Source: Anagrus nilaparvatae
Taxonomy: Eukaryota; Arthropoda; Insecta; Hymenoptera; Mymaridae
Assembly: GCA_022575985.1 (NCBI GenBank)
Contig: JAKSXM010000014.1
Location: forward strand, 14,818,001 to 14,882,000
Direction: 5' to 3'
Length of the DNA stretch: 64,000 bases
Shown here: positions 1 to 11,639 of the stretch, piece after piece
Layout of the letters: each line of letters starts with the position of its first letter
How positions within the stretch are numbered: the first letter of the stretch is position 1
Notes under the pieces: generated by a model
The model's input: only the letters and a program-made list of their open reading frames with translations
Told to the model about the DNA's origin: nothing
Databases searched by the model: none
Position numbers and translations under genes: made by a program

Positions 1-3000
1 TCTCTATAACGAAACCAAAATGGATATATATTATATGTAATGAAAATTTTTTTTTTTAATTTTTTAACCCCCCTGCCCCCTTTCCTTAATTTTCCTTTTA
101 TTCTTTTTCTAAGCCATTTATGTTAAAAAAAAAAACAGTAGGAGGAATTTTTATAGTTTTTTCTATTTTATCTAATTTCGCTATTTCCCGTCCATTATTT
201 TGAATTTTCTAATTTTCTCATCAAATTCAAGCTCACAATCAGTGAACATTAAAACCCCCCGGTACAAATTTTTTTCTCGATATTTTTAATAATAAAGATT
301 TTATGTGATCGTTTGACATTAGCCTAAGAATTATGATTTTCTGTAAATTAATCTACTATCAGAAAAATGGAAAATTTAAAATGGTGTTTTCATACGGTTC
401 CAATCCATTTTTATTGTAAAATTTAAAAATAAGAGCTCTTAAAACGGTAAAGAGGAGATTAAAAAAAATTATAAATGTATTACAAAGGATTGATGAAATA
501 AATAAACGGTTCATAATAATTTTTTTATTTAAATTAAAAGAAAATGTATAAAAAATGAACTTTTACATTTAAATTTCGCGCCATTTTCCATCCAAATGGC
601 TCAAAATGCAACATAAATGTTTCTAAGCAATTTGTAATACTTAAAATTATGTTAAAAAAATAAAATTATTGATTTTATTCATTTGAATAAATCAGAAATT
701 GCTCACCTTTTCATATGCGTATACATATAGTGATTATCCGTTTATTTACACCTTAAACTGAAACTTCATGCAAACAATCCGATGGACTAAAAATTTCTGG
801 ATTTTCAAGATTTTTTCATTATTTTCAATGGACTATTTGCAATAAAAAGAAAATTAATCTGTTAATAAAAGTAAAACCATGTTTATTTTCACTTAAAAAT
901 GTTTATTTATTTCCGTAAGCTCAAATAATTTCAGTTTCATTCAGTTCTGTCATAATTTATAAATTTTACTAAACAAATTGAGATTTTAGTTTTGCAAACA
1001 AATATTATTAGTAAATTTTACTAAAAATTTATGGTAACTTTTAACCAAACTGAATTTAGCAAACAAAATCATATTTTTGGTTATATTTACTAATTTTTTG
1101 AATTTAAACGAAAGAGCGAACTTAAAAAAATTAGCATCTATCAAATTTTAATAAAATAAAAAGATTTATTGCAATATAACAGAATCATCAAAGCAAAATA
1201 AAATAGATTTTCAGAGAAAATAAATGTTTCAAGTGTTTTTAAATAATTGCATTTGGATGATGCTTAGGAAATCACTTAATTATATACCTTTTTATGAATT
1301 TCGTCATAGTGGCGCTTGGTCTATACGTCGGGCATTTGTATGCACTTGTCACCTAATGTTGGCTCCAAAGGTCTGTAGAAATACATAAAAAAGAGCATAT
1401 TTATTTATACGATGTTTAAGTATGCATATAAAATTATCATGCACATCAACATAGACAAAGAGAAAATGTAAATACAAGCGTACGGAAATAAATATCATTT
1501 GAATCCACCCACGTATTCATAAGAACGCTCGGTTTTCAATGCAAGCATACTGTTTTTCATTTTAAGTTTAGCAGCTTTAGTTGTTTTCTTGGTATATTAA
1601 ATAGAGCGCTGATGGCCCCCGGATGCAATAATATTTTTTTTACTTTCATTCTACAGGTTTCTTTGAGGGATATATGAGATGAGATGAGAATATTTATGTA
1701 AATTTTCAAACAGTTACATTCCACATAAAACGTGTTGATTTTTTTTATTTTTTACCCATGATTTTTCGTTTAAATAATATTGAGATAGGACAGTTTTTAA
1801 TGTTTTATTCAAATAAAATATTATTTATTGACCCTAAAGTTATTTTTTTAAAATAAATTCAACTCTCAAAAAAGTTTCTCTTATAAATTTATTATTTTTT
1901 AAATTACATTTTACATCTTAATTTTTTTCAAACTTTTTTCATTTTTTGTTAAATTTTTCAAAGCATAAAAAAATATATTTCGAAACAACAATGTAAATAA
2001 AATTTACAAACTTTCTTTTTAATGTTACGTTATTATTATTTACTTTACTAACAAACAATAAAAGATTACGTTTTTCTATAAAAAACTTTTCAACTTTTAT
2101 TCTTCAAATTCTCCAAGTTTTAATAAAAAAGTATACATTTTAATCATGACAATAATTAGGATAGATATAACTTTATCTGTGTAATTAAAAAAAAAAAGAT
2201 TTGTCAGTTTTCTTGTTGCCTTGAAAGCGAGTTTTCTAATTATGCCAAAATCATTTTTCTTCAATTATTTTTCTAGCAGGTCAATTTTTTTGAGGATCTT
2301 ATGCTCCTTTCTTATTTTCTAGCATATTTCCATATTGTATTGATTAAATCAAGGGACAGTCTACTTAGAGCACAGAAAATATGAGCCCATACAATTAGCA
2401 GCCTAACCGTGTATTTAAAATTATGATTTCTTATGTTTTATATGAAGGAAAATTTATAGCAGCTTTTTATACAATTTTCAAATTAATATTCAAGATTTTT
2501 TAAACGAAAATGCAATTGTATTTGCATTTAGCTAGTCATATCAATGACATTCGAGAAAATTAAATGAAAGTTCAAGCGTGAGGGGTAATGTTTTTTGAAG
2601 CGTACTAAATCATTGACCCGTAAGTTCTTAAAATTCTGAAAAATGCTTTAACAAATTTTCATAAAAAGTATTAAAGCGTTAAACGTATTTTATTCGTACA
2701 TCAATATTATATTTAGTTTTGATAAAACTTAATCTTTTAAGATGTTTTAACTGAACTTCGTTGCTATACTTTTATCGCATTTTATACTTATTCCTGTCTA
2801 TTTATTTTCTAGTAAATTAAAACATTTTTTTTTCAAGTTAATAAATTTACATTTACTTGACTGCTTTTTTAAAACTAATTTTTATTTTTATGATTGGAAC
2901 CAGCTTGGTCAGAAAATTACAATTAATTTAAGCTTATTTGATGAAATTTGTTTTGACAATTTATTGTTCAGGGATTTTCTTCAACCTCACTCTTTTTACT

Positions 3001-3489
3001 TTCTTAGACTAAAAACTATAATAAAATATTCTTATGAAAAACTCTAATATTTTATTTCTTTATTGTACATAAATATTTATTTACTAAAACTTAAAACCAA
3101 GTATATAGTACCACTGATATTTTTTAAACAAAAACCAAAAACCAAAGATGCTAAACAGAAGGTCATAAAAATATTTAAAAATTTTTTAGAATTATAATTA
3201 CTGAAGAAATCATATAAATTTAAAAATAAAATAAAAAACCTCGTCTAGTATTGATCAATACAGAAAATTTTTTAAAAAATTTGTATTTATCTTAATGATA
3301 ATAATTTAATCATTTTTTTAAGTAATTAATTTGCAAAATTTATAAGCATTACTAATAAGACCTCAAACTTACTATACCCCAGTAACATCTTCTACAGAAT
3401 TCATATTTTTGTCAGATTTTCCACTGATTACGTGACTTAATCCAATACATTACTTTTAAAGTTCATGAGTATCGACAAGCTGAGAGATG
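1..3489. other. AT-rich DNA without recognisable gene
   Basis: No open frame here resembles a protein family and no RNA gene is visible. The stretch is AT-rich with many A or T runs. Words such as TAAATTTTACTAAA around 960-1030 resemble the interior of the small TIR element at 39406-39775, so old copies of that family may lie here, but no ends can be defined. Confidence 0.6.
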
Positions 3490-3665
3490 ATCCAGTCAAA
3501 ATGAGGGGGGGGGGGTGAAAACCTGTTGACAGGATGAGATTTGCTCTACTTTATGTTTTTTAGGTTGCTGAATCCAAATCTGTTGTCCAATAGGACTGGA
3601 AAATAGGAGAACACCTTTAAATTAGCAAAAAATACCCTTTTTAGGGTTTTTTTTTGTGCAAAATT
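3490..3665 (+). repeat. Family P repeat fragment (divergent left end)
   Basis: It starts with TCCAGTCAAA followed by a G run, then a degraded version of the P unit (phrases like TTTAGGTTGCTGAATC and AAATTAGCAAAAAATACCC). The same order, CCAGTCAAA, G run, 'ggtcgctga', 'ttagccaaaactaccc', occurs at 9759 and, inverted, ending at 50809. This is a diverged single-unit copy of the family. Confidence 0.6.
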
Positions 3666-3906
3666 TCGAAAGTAAAACTAATATGGTGAAATATATTTCA
3701 TTTTTTGACTATGGATTAAGAAGATATTGCGACTTTTTTATAATTGACCAAAATTGGGATATATGGTTTAATTATAGAGAGTAAAAACTACCCCCAAAAT
3801 TTAAGAAAATAAAAAAAACATGATAAAAGTTTATTTTTTACTTTTTTTTTGTGGAGTCAAGTATTTAAAAATATTTTATGCTATCTTAACTATCTATCTA
3901 TCTTTA

Positions 3907-5931
3907 GGCTGATTCCATGTGAAACGTACGTTGACCTGCAGATGGGGTCTTCCGATTGCGCTGTAACTTTGCACAGGTGTTTATACATATAAAATGTCCT
4001 CACTCCCCAATTTTTACGTCTTCAAATTAATTCTAGCCGTCTCTGTAAATTTTTGAAATTTTGGACCGATTTTAAAGCTCTCAGTCACCAATTTTTGCTT
4101 CATTATATAAAAGCCTAAAGAAATGTTAAAAAAATTATTCGAAAATAGGTTTCGATCGGAAATTTCCCTGGCTATCCGAATTTCTAACCCGTTTTTTAAC
4201 ATTTTTACGTGAAAAGCCGGAAAATTGGAAAATGTGAGCCGTCCCGGCTGTAGCTCATAGCTCAAAACCCGTCACTTCAAATAACTTCAAACTGGGGGTG
4301 GAGACAGAGTTTTGCATATACTTTCACCTGGTATTAATAAGGGTTTGACTTTTTTCACATAGGGAAAAGTTATAACGATAATAAGTGAAATTTTCCGATT
4401 TTGAAAGTGCAATTTTAGCTAAAAAAACTATATTTTCATGCAAATTTAGGCAAAAACCGATTTCATATGTAAAATTTATCATAAAATAAACTTTTTTTTT
4501 TATTTTTCAAAACATTTTTTATTTTTATTTAATAAATTTTACAAAATAATGCTGTTTATAAAAAGTTTTATTTATACAATTTATTGTATGAGTCTTTCTT
4601 TGCCAAAACAGCAATGGCCTCAAAATTTCCCCATAATTTTATAACACTAAGACAGGAAAATCCTGAAATTTTCAGCCCTGTAGGGTCTTAAACAGCCCGA
4701 GTTATGCCCAATCAAACTCATTGGGTGTTTCTCAATCAGCGTTGGTGCTTTTTGAGAAAATGCTTTTGGGAAAACCGAAATAACTCTTTTGCCGTCATTT
4801 TTTTTTGAAAAATTTTTATTGAAAATTTACTTCAACCGAAATCCCATCTAACTAGCTATAAAATAGTTTCTATTTCGGCCAATAAGGATCGATTTCAGTT
4901 TGTTTTAGATTATTAAAACACGTTTTCTCATTTTCCAAAGTTTCCCGGGGGTTTTTCGAAAAACTTATCACAGAAATCGATTAAGTGGAGATTTTCCTAG
5001 ATATATACTTTTTCAGAATATTTTTTCAAGCTGTTTTTTATTTTTGTTTAGCATTTTCCCAAAAAGCACCAACGCTGATTGAGAAACACCCAATGAGTTT
5101 GATTTGGCATAACTCAGGCTGTTTAAGACCTACAGGGCTGAAAATTTCAGGATTTTCCTGTCTTAGTGTTATAAAATCATGGGGAAATTTTGAGGCCGAT
5201 CCGACGACCCCACCGGTCAACCATTGCTGTTTTGGCAAAGAAAGACTCATACAATAAATTGTATAAATAAACCTTTTTATAAACAGCATTATTTTGTAAA
5301 ATTTATTAAATAAAAAAAAAAAATGTTTTGAAAAATAAAAAAAAAAGTTTATTTTATGAAAAATTTTACATATGAAATCGGTTTTTGCCTAAATTTGCAT
5401 GAAAATATAGTTTTTTTAGCTAAAATTGCACTTTCAAAATCGGAAAATTTCACTTATTATCGTTATAACTTTTCCCTATGTGAAAAAAGTCAAACCCTTA
5501 TTAATACCAGGTGAAAGTATATGCAAAACTCTGTCTCCACCCCCAGTTTGAAGTTATTTGAAGTGACGGGTTTTGAGCTATGAGCTACAGCCGGGCCGGC
5601 TAACATTTTCCAATTTTCCGGCTTTCCACGTAAAAATGTTAAAAAACGGGTTAGAAATTCGGATAGCCAGGGAAATTTCCAATCGAAACCTATTTTCGAA
5701 TAATTTTTTTAACATTTCTTTAGGCTTTTATATAATGAAGCAAAAATTGGTGACTGAGAGCTTTAAAATCGGTCCAAAATTTCAAAATTTCACAGAGACG
5801 GCTAGAATTGATTTGAAGACGTAAAAATTGGGGAGTGAGGACATTTTATATGTATAAACACCTGTGCAAAGTTACAGCGCAATCGGAAGACCCCATCTGC
5901 AAGTCAACGTACGTTTCGCATGGAATCAGCC
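3907..5931. mobile_element. 2.0-kb foldback DNA element
   Basis: The first ~860 bp and the last ~880 bp are near-perfect reverse complements around a spacer of about 280 bp (roughly 4765-5047). The termini read GGCTGATTCCATG inward from both sides. TTTA occurs directly outside both ends (3903-3906 and 5932-5935), consistent with a 4-bp target-site duplication. No transposase is encoded, so it would be non-autonomous. The arms each carry an 83-codon open frame (4014-4265 on minus, 5573-5824 on plus) that is the same sequence read twice, with three amino-acid differences. I see no reason to think it is expressed. The superfamily is not assigned. Confidence 0.85.
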
Positions 5932-5935
5932 TTTA

Positions 5936-8900
5936 GGAGTTTAAAAATTTATCGGAAACTTGAAATATGCAGAAATTCTTAAAACATATCCATAAAACGA
6001 ATTCAAAGTAAAAATTTTAATTGTTTCATAATGTAATTAAAAAATTGATTAATATTTAAAATGGTTATGGGTTGTTGTGGAAAGAATATTGATGATAAAA
6101 AATCATGTTTTATTAGACCACTTGACTACGTATGAGTAGAAAATTAAAACGGCATCATTGTTAGGAAGCTTAAGATTCAATATTAACATGCAATATTTCG
6201 TTTCTCCGACTTATGTGGATTAATGTCTTTTTTTTCTTCACTCTATTTATAGGGAGGGCGTACCCTGGAAAACTGAAAATCAAGGGGGGGGGGGTCAAAT
6301 GGAATTTAGAATAATTTCAATTTTGGGACTTAAAATAATTTCGATTTAGGGATTTAAGATAATTCTGGTTTAGGGACTTGGCATAATTTTGATTTAGTAA
6401 CCTAGAATAATACAGGTTTAGAAAATCAGATTAGTTTAGGTTTAGGATCTTAACATCTAGTAAGGGGATAATTAAAAATTGTAAAATTAGAAAATTGTAT
6501 TGTAACGCTGCGTAACATTTGCATTATACTTAGCCCTGTAAGTAAAAATTTTCCATGCATATTGGTTGTATTTACACAAACCAATTATAAATTTTTATAA
6601 ATATATCAACCATAATTATTTACTGGTAAGAAATTTTCATGAGTCGATGAAATTTAAAAATTTAAAGAAAACTGTATATGGGCATATCTCACCAAGTGGT
6701 TATATTTCTAATTTTATAAAATAAATTTTATTTTTGAGAGCACAATAATGACATTTGGACAGAAGTTTAATAAAACAATAAGAATTAAGATTTTCTTTGC
6801 GTAACTTAATTTTAAGCTACGGCGTTTGATAAATGAACTTCTTAAATTAAAAAATATATTTAAGGTTATAATTACTAAATGATGAAATTAGTTCTCAAAA
6901 ATACTGGAAAATATAGAGGTATATAACAATAAATTTTATTTCTGTCCAAAAACCAATAATAAGAAGATAAATTTTTAATTTTTTTATAAACAAAAAATTT
7001 AATTTTCTACAGACTGCGCTATAGGTACAGCTAGGCTAAGCTCTCTGAATCTTTAACTCATTGCTCACATAAAGTCTAAAATATAGTTAACATATTAGTT
7101 ATTAAAAAATTATTTAAAAAAAATTTTTATTTTTGCAGTTTTATAAAATTTTAATTTGTAAGAAAAGTTCCTGATTGTTTCAAAAAATCACTCAAAGCAT
7201 TCAAATTAATTGTCTTTAAACTTCCTATTACTAAATAATTGTTTTAAAAATTCTTTATCGTTATACCTAATTTTTATTTGACTACTGCTAAAATCGTGGG
7301 TGGATCAAAAGGGGGGTGGTATGGGTGATTTTCTCCCCTGAGCTCCAAAAAATGCATGTTTTTTATTCATAATTTTGTTTTTTTATACAAATTTCATAAG
7401 AAAACATACAAAATTTTGCTTAAGCGCCCCACCCTTTAGGCCCTTTTCTGAATCCACCACTGGTTAAAATATGATCGCATTATCTTATTATAATTTATTA
7501 AATCATTTAGTTGTGCCTTCTATGATTTTTGAAACATTTTTTTAGAGTTTTTGATTTTTTTCAAAATGTATATTTCTTGAAATATAGATTTTAATGATCC
7601 ACTAAGTATGACCTACAACTACAAAATTTTATTTATTTTTTTAAAGCACTAAATTCAAATCAAAAACATCTTTTTTGAACTATAAGAATGAAATATACGT
7701 AATTCTTACACGTTTGTTATTTTTAGGTTATTGGTAAACAACGCTTCTAAATTGTACGACTAGTTTATATAAAACTGCAGTTTATACATACAACGCATTG
7801 AATTAAGCTATGCCGTTTTTTTTAACTCAAATCTTATAACATTTTACATAAATCACAAAAGATTTTGCGAAGATTTTTTAAAAATTGAACGAGTGCCATT
7901 AAAAAATGTGATTTTAGTACCAAAATTACGCATCGACAACAAAGCCTTTTAATGTCGATATCTACTAAATTATTGGAGGCACCAGTTTTTCTCAAATCAC
8001 TTTCAAATTGTGAAACATTGTACAGAATTTTGAGAATAGTTAGAAGTAAAAATTGTTCACGGCATTCATTTGTGGCTTAAGAAACTTTCTTTGGTCAGAT
8101 TTATTTGAAAATGTGGTTACCAATATTTCAGCTGGCAGAATTTTTTTTAGAAAAGGAGCACACTGTTTTAATTATGTGAAGAAATTAAATATATTATTAA
8201 TTTATCAAAATCTATTTATAAAAAGGCAAATAGTTTTACGGCATTCCCTCTGTAATGTTAAGAATTTAAAAAACTTAACAAGGTTACCAACAAAATATTA
8301 GGGTTTCGGATCATTCCAATGCTGTTATTTCATAATAATTAAAGAAATTAGGCAAAAAAAATTCTTGAGGCTTGAGAAGAAATATATTTAAATAAATTTC
8401 AATAATTTTTTTTTTAAACAGAAAGCTGGATTTTCATTAAAACCCTCATATATGCAATATAACCACTTGGTGAGATATGCCCATATACGTGTTGAAGTTT
8501 TAAAAATATTTACATAATTTTATCGCATTTGAATTATTTTAGTACTTTAAGTGCTGAATAATATAAAATGTATATTCAAAATGAAAATTATATTATTTTT
8601 TAATATTTAAATTTTAAAAGTTTATATAGCAATTAATTTTAATTAAATGTTTTTTCTTCTTCATTTTTTAAACACGTGTGAACTTTGACACAAGCGATAG
8701 ACCGTGTCAACTGCTCCAGTTTTATATGAGTATTTTCTTTGAAAGCAGTAGAATGCAAGAGAGAGAGAGAGAGTAATAAGTGTATGCGTGAACACGTACA
8801 AATGAATTTTATATCTGTAGGCATCAACATCCAGTACAATTTATCGACTTCGGTTTCCATTTTCCATCGGTCACACGCCAAAGCAGCATTTACTCTCACT

Positions 8901-9758
8901 AAACTCGAGTCAACGAGGACATTTGTAATTAATGCTACGGCATGAGTTTCCTTTGCTTTTCTGTCTCATATTATCAGAATGGTTCGCTAGTGTATTACTC
9001 TGTCTTTCTTTCAAACTAATAGTTTTTTCGATGTTTTGAATTAGTATTCAGTATAGCTGTTCACCAAAAGGGCAAGATATTTGTATTTATTTATTTTCTC
9101 TCTTTTTTTATAAAAGACATTTGAGGCTGCACGAAGTGCTTGGACTAATGTGTCGAAAGCTTTTAGGAGACAAATGTGTTACTCTTACTAAATAGAGGGG
9201 TAAAGAAATCGTTTCTTGTCATTCGGTAATCTCATTTTATACAAGTCTTTTTTTTCTACTTATAACCTTATGTTTTATAGCTGAGAATCTTGGAAGTTCG
9301 CATTCGGGATATAATATATAATGTATAAAACACGAATGAGAAGACAAGTTAAATTTTTTTTTTTTACTACAAGCTTTCAGGAGCTTTTTGATTAATGATT
9401 TTCAGCTTAAGAAAAATGGCTAGCTTTTGAAAAGAGAACAACTTTTATGGATATTTCTATCAAGAAATTTTTATTACCTCGTATAGACTTTTTATTTCAA
9501 GGCGCTTTCGTTTCTCCTACCTATGTGGATTAATTTCTTCTTCTTTTTTTTTCACTCTAGCGGTTTCGTGGAAAAAATGTGCTTCATGTTGATAGTTTGA
9601 ATAATTGCTCAGAAAATTCTCAACTTTTAAGAATCAGGTGATTACCGTAAGAGTAAAACAAAATAATTATTTTAGGAATTATTTATATTTTAATTTTCAT
9701 AGTATAATTTCATAGTCGAGTCCTACATTAACCGGCAGTCTTGATCAATTCACAGATT
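5936..9758. other. AT-rich DNA, no recognised gene
   Basis: No recognisable coding sequence. It holds the dispersed repeat at 6250-6610. A ~50-bp phrase at 6196-6250 (TTTCGTTTCTCC, TATGTGGATTAAT, then a pyrimidine tract and CACTCTA) recurs at 9507-9560 in the same orientation. A short (GA)n run lies at about 8759-8774. Sequence at 8640-8950 is less AT-rich than its surroundings and could be non-repetitive host DNA; its open frames on both strands show no family resemblance. Confidence 0.5.
6250..6610 (+). repeat. Dispersed repeat with ~23-bp minisatellite
   Basis: It begins with GTACCCTGGAA and a G run, then 5-6 imperfect copies of a 22-24-bp unit of the form 'gacttaaaataatttcgatttagg'. It ends with a segment containing TTGGTTGTATTTACACAAACC and TTATAAATTTTT. 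The same order is found at 61467-61710, with shorter fragments at 23872-23945 and about 32705-32790. No protein or terminal repeats are visible, so the class is unknown. Confidence 0.6.
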
Positions 9759-11295
9759 ACTCCAGTCAAATCTCGGGGGGGGGGAGGTGGTATTGTTTGT
9801 GGCCGCCACCAGATTTGGTCTACTATAGGTTTTATGGGTCGCTGAACACGAAAATCGGAGTTATTTCTATGAGAAATTGGGGCTTGACCCTTAAATTAGC
9901 CAAAACTACCCCTAAAAGGGGTGATTTTGCCACTTTTGCTCTAACCCTCCAAGATTTGGTCTAATAAGGGTTTTTGGGGTCGCTGATCACGAATATTGAA
10001 GTTATAACTATGAAAAATTACCCCTTCACCCTTAAAGTGGCCAAAACTACCCCTAAAAGGGGTGTTTTCGCTACTTTCACTTTAGCCAATGATGAGAATT
10101 AAGGCAATCTGGTAATCGGTTGGTAACATTGTTTACAATGCTTTTCTTATGGGAGCAAGTGAGATGAACAATGGTATAAATGGGTTGGCATCACTTGCTC
10201 CCATAAGAAAAGCATTGTAAACAGTGTTACCAACTGATTACCAGATTGCCTTAATTCTCACCATTGACTTTAGCCCTTCAAGATTCGATCTAATAGGGTT
10301 TATTGGGTCGCTGATCAAAAAAATCGATGTATTTTCAATTAAAAAGTAACTCTTCACCCTTAAATTAGCCAAAACTACCCCTAAAAGTGGCGTTATCTCT
10401 ACTTTCGCTCTAGCCCTCCAAGATTTGGTCTACAAGGGTTTTTTAGGTCGCTGATCACGAAAATCACGGGTTTTTCAATTAAAAAATAATAACCCCTCAA
10501 GGGCTGTTTATTTAGATCAGCGACCTAAAAATCCCTATTAGACCAAATTTTAGAAGGCTAGAACGAATAATGCGAAAGTGCCCCTTTTAGGATTAGTTTT
10601 GGATAATCTAAGGTTGAAAAGTTAAATTTTAATTGAAAGGACATCAATTTTTGTTATCAGCGACCCAATAAACCCTATTAGACCAAATCTTGAAGGGCTA
10701 GAGTGAAAGTAACGAAAACACCCCTTTTAGGGGTAGTTTTGGCTACTTTAAGGGCGAAGAGTAAAGTTTTAATTGAAAAGACATTAATTTTTGTGATCAG
10801 CGACCCAAAAAACCCTAATAGATCGAATCTTGGAGGGCTAAAGTGAAAGTAGCGAAAGCACCCCTTTTAGGGGTAGTTTTGGCCACTTTAAGGGTGAAAA
10901 GTTAAGTTTTAATTGAAAACACATCAATTTTTGTGATCAGCAACCCAAAAAACCCTATTAGATCGAATCTTTAAGGGCTAGAGCGAAAGTAGCGAAAACA
11001 CCCCTTTTAGGGGTAGTTTTGGCCACTTTAAGGGTGAAGGGGTAATTTTTCGTAGTTATAACTTCAGCATTTGTGATCAGCGACCCCAAAAACCCTTATT
11101 AGATCAAATTTTGGAGGGCTAGGGCAAAATGTGCAAAAACATCCCTTTTTCGGGGTAGATTTGGCTAATTTAAGGGTCAAGCCCCAATTTCTCATAGAAA
11201 TAAACCCGATTTTCGTGTTCAGCGACCCAAAAAACCTATAGTAGACCAAATCTGGTAGTCAAACAATACCACCAAAACCGTGATTTGACTGGAGT
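9759..11295. repeat. Palindromic tandem array (family P)
   Basis: About four units of ~140 bp in one orientation (9809-10500) are followed by about five in the opposite orientation (10505-11260). The whole block is an imperfect palindrome with ends ACTCCAGTCAAATC and its reverse complement. Each unit contains 'agatttggtcta', 'gggtcgctgatcacgaaaat' and 'gccaaaactacccctaaaag'. The terminal units of the two arms (for example 'actataggtttt' and 'gaaattggggcttgac') match each other better than the inner units do, as expected if the palindrome is one element with specialised ends. A hAT-like MITE is inserted at 10087-10266. Family copies are at 3490-3665 and 50331-50809. No coding capacity. Confidence 0.8.
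10087..10266. mobile_element. hAT-like MITE, 180 bp
   Basis: Terminal inverted repeats of about 80 bp start CAATGATGAGAATTAAGGC on the left and CAATGGTGAGAATTAAGGC on the right. An 8-bp direct repeat ACTTTAGC lies immediately outside (10079-10086 and 10267-10274), and removing one copy restores the host P unit. An 8-bp duplication with a CA-starting TIR is typical of hAT elements. Non-coding. A clean, fairly recent insertion. Confidence 0.88.
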
Positions 11296-11423
11296 AGATT
11301 TCAAAGTGAAGAATAAGAGGAAATTATATGCCTACTTTGCATGAGATTTCAACCGGTTCGAATATGATTTGTGGCATTTGATATTTAAATGCGTATCCTT
11401 TAATTTTTCACCATGGTATAACT

Positions 11424-11620
11424 CAAACAAGGGGCGGTCCACTCAGAGCACAGTAATTGTGCGCCTGGAGTGCGATCAGTGTGCGACCAGTGTGCGCCAA
11501 ATTTGCGAATCATTCTGGAAGCGCTGCTAATACTTCAAATTGATATAATAGGTAGGGAACAACATGTTTTATCAAAAAAACCTCCCGCGCACTCTCTTTT
11601 TAATCTTTTATAGTCATTTA
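11424..11620 (+). repeat. Dispersed repeat family Q, copy 1
   Basis: It reads 'caaggggcggtcc', 'cagtgtgcgccaaat', 'gcgaatcattctgg', 'agcgctgctaat', then a GTAGGGAACAACATG and CCTCCCGCGC segment before CTCTTTTTAATC. The same words in the same order make up each arm of the inverted pair at 32277-32581. Here only one arm is present. Non-coding, class unknown. Confidence 0.6.
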
Positions 11621-11639
11621 AAACTCTCTTTTTAGTCAT

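Noticed and set aside
4014..5824. Two identical 83-aa proteins as a conserved gene pair.
   Set aside because: They are one sequence read in the two arms of a foldback element; no family resemblance or start context supports a gene.
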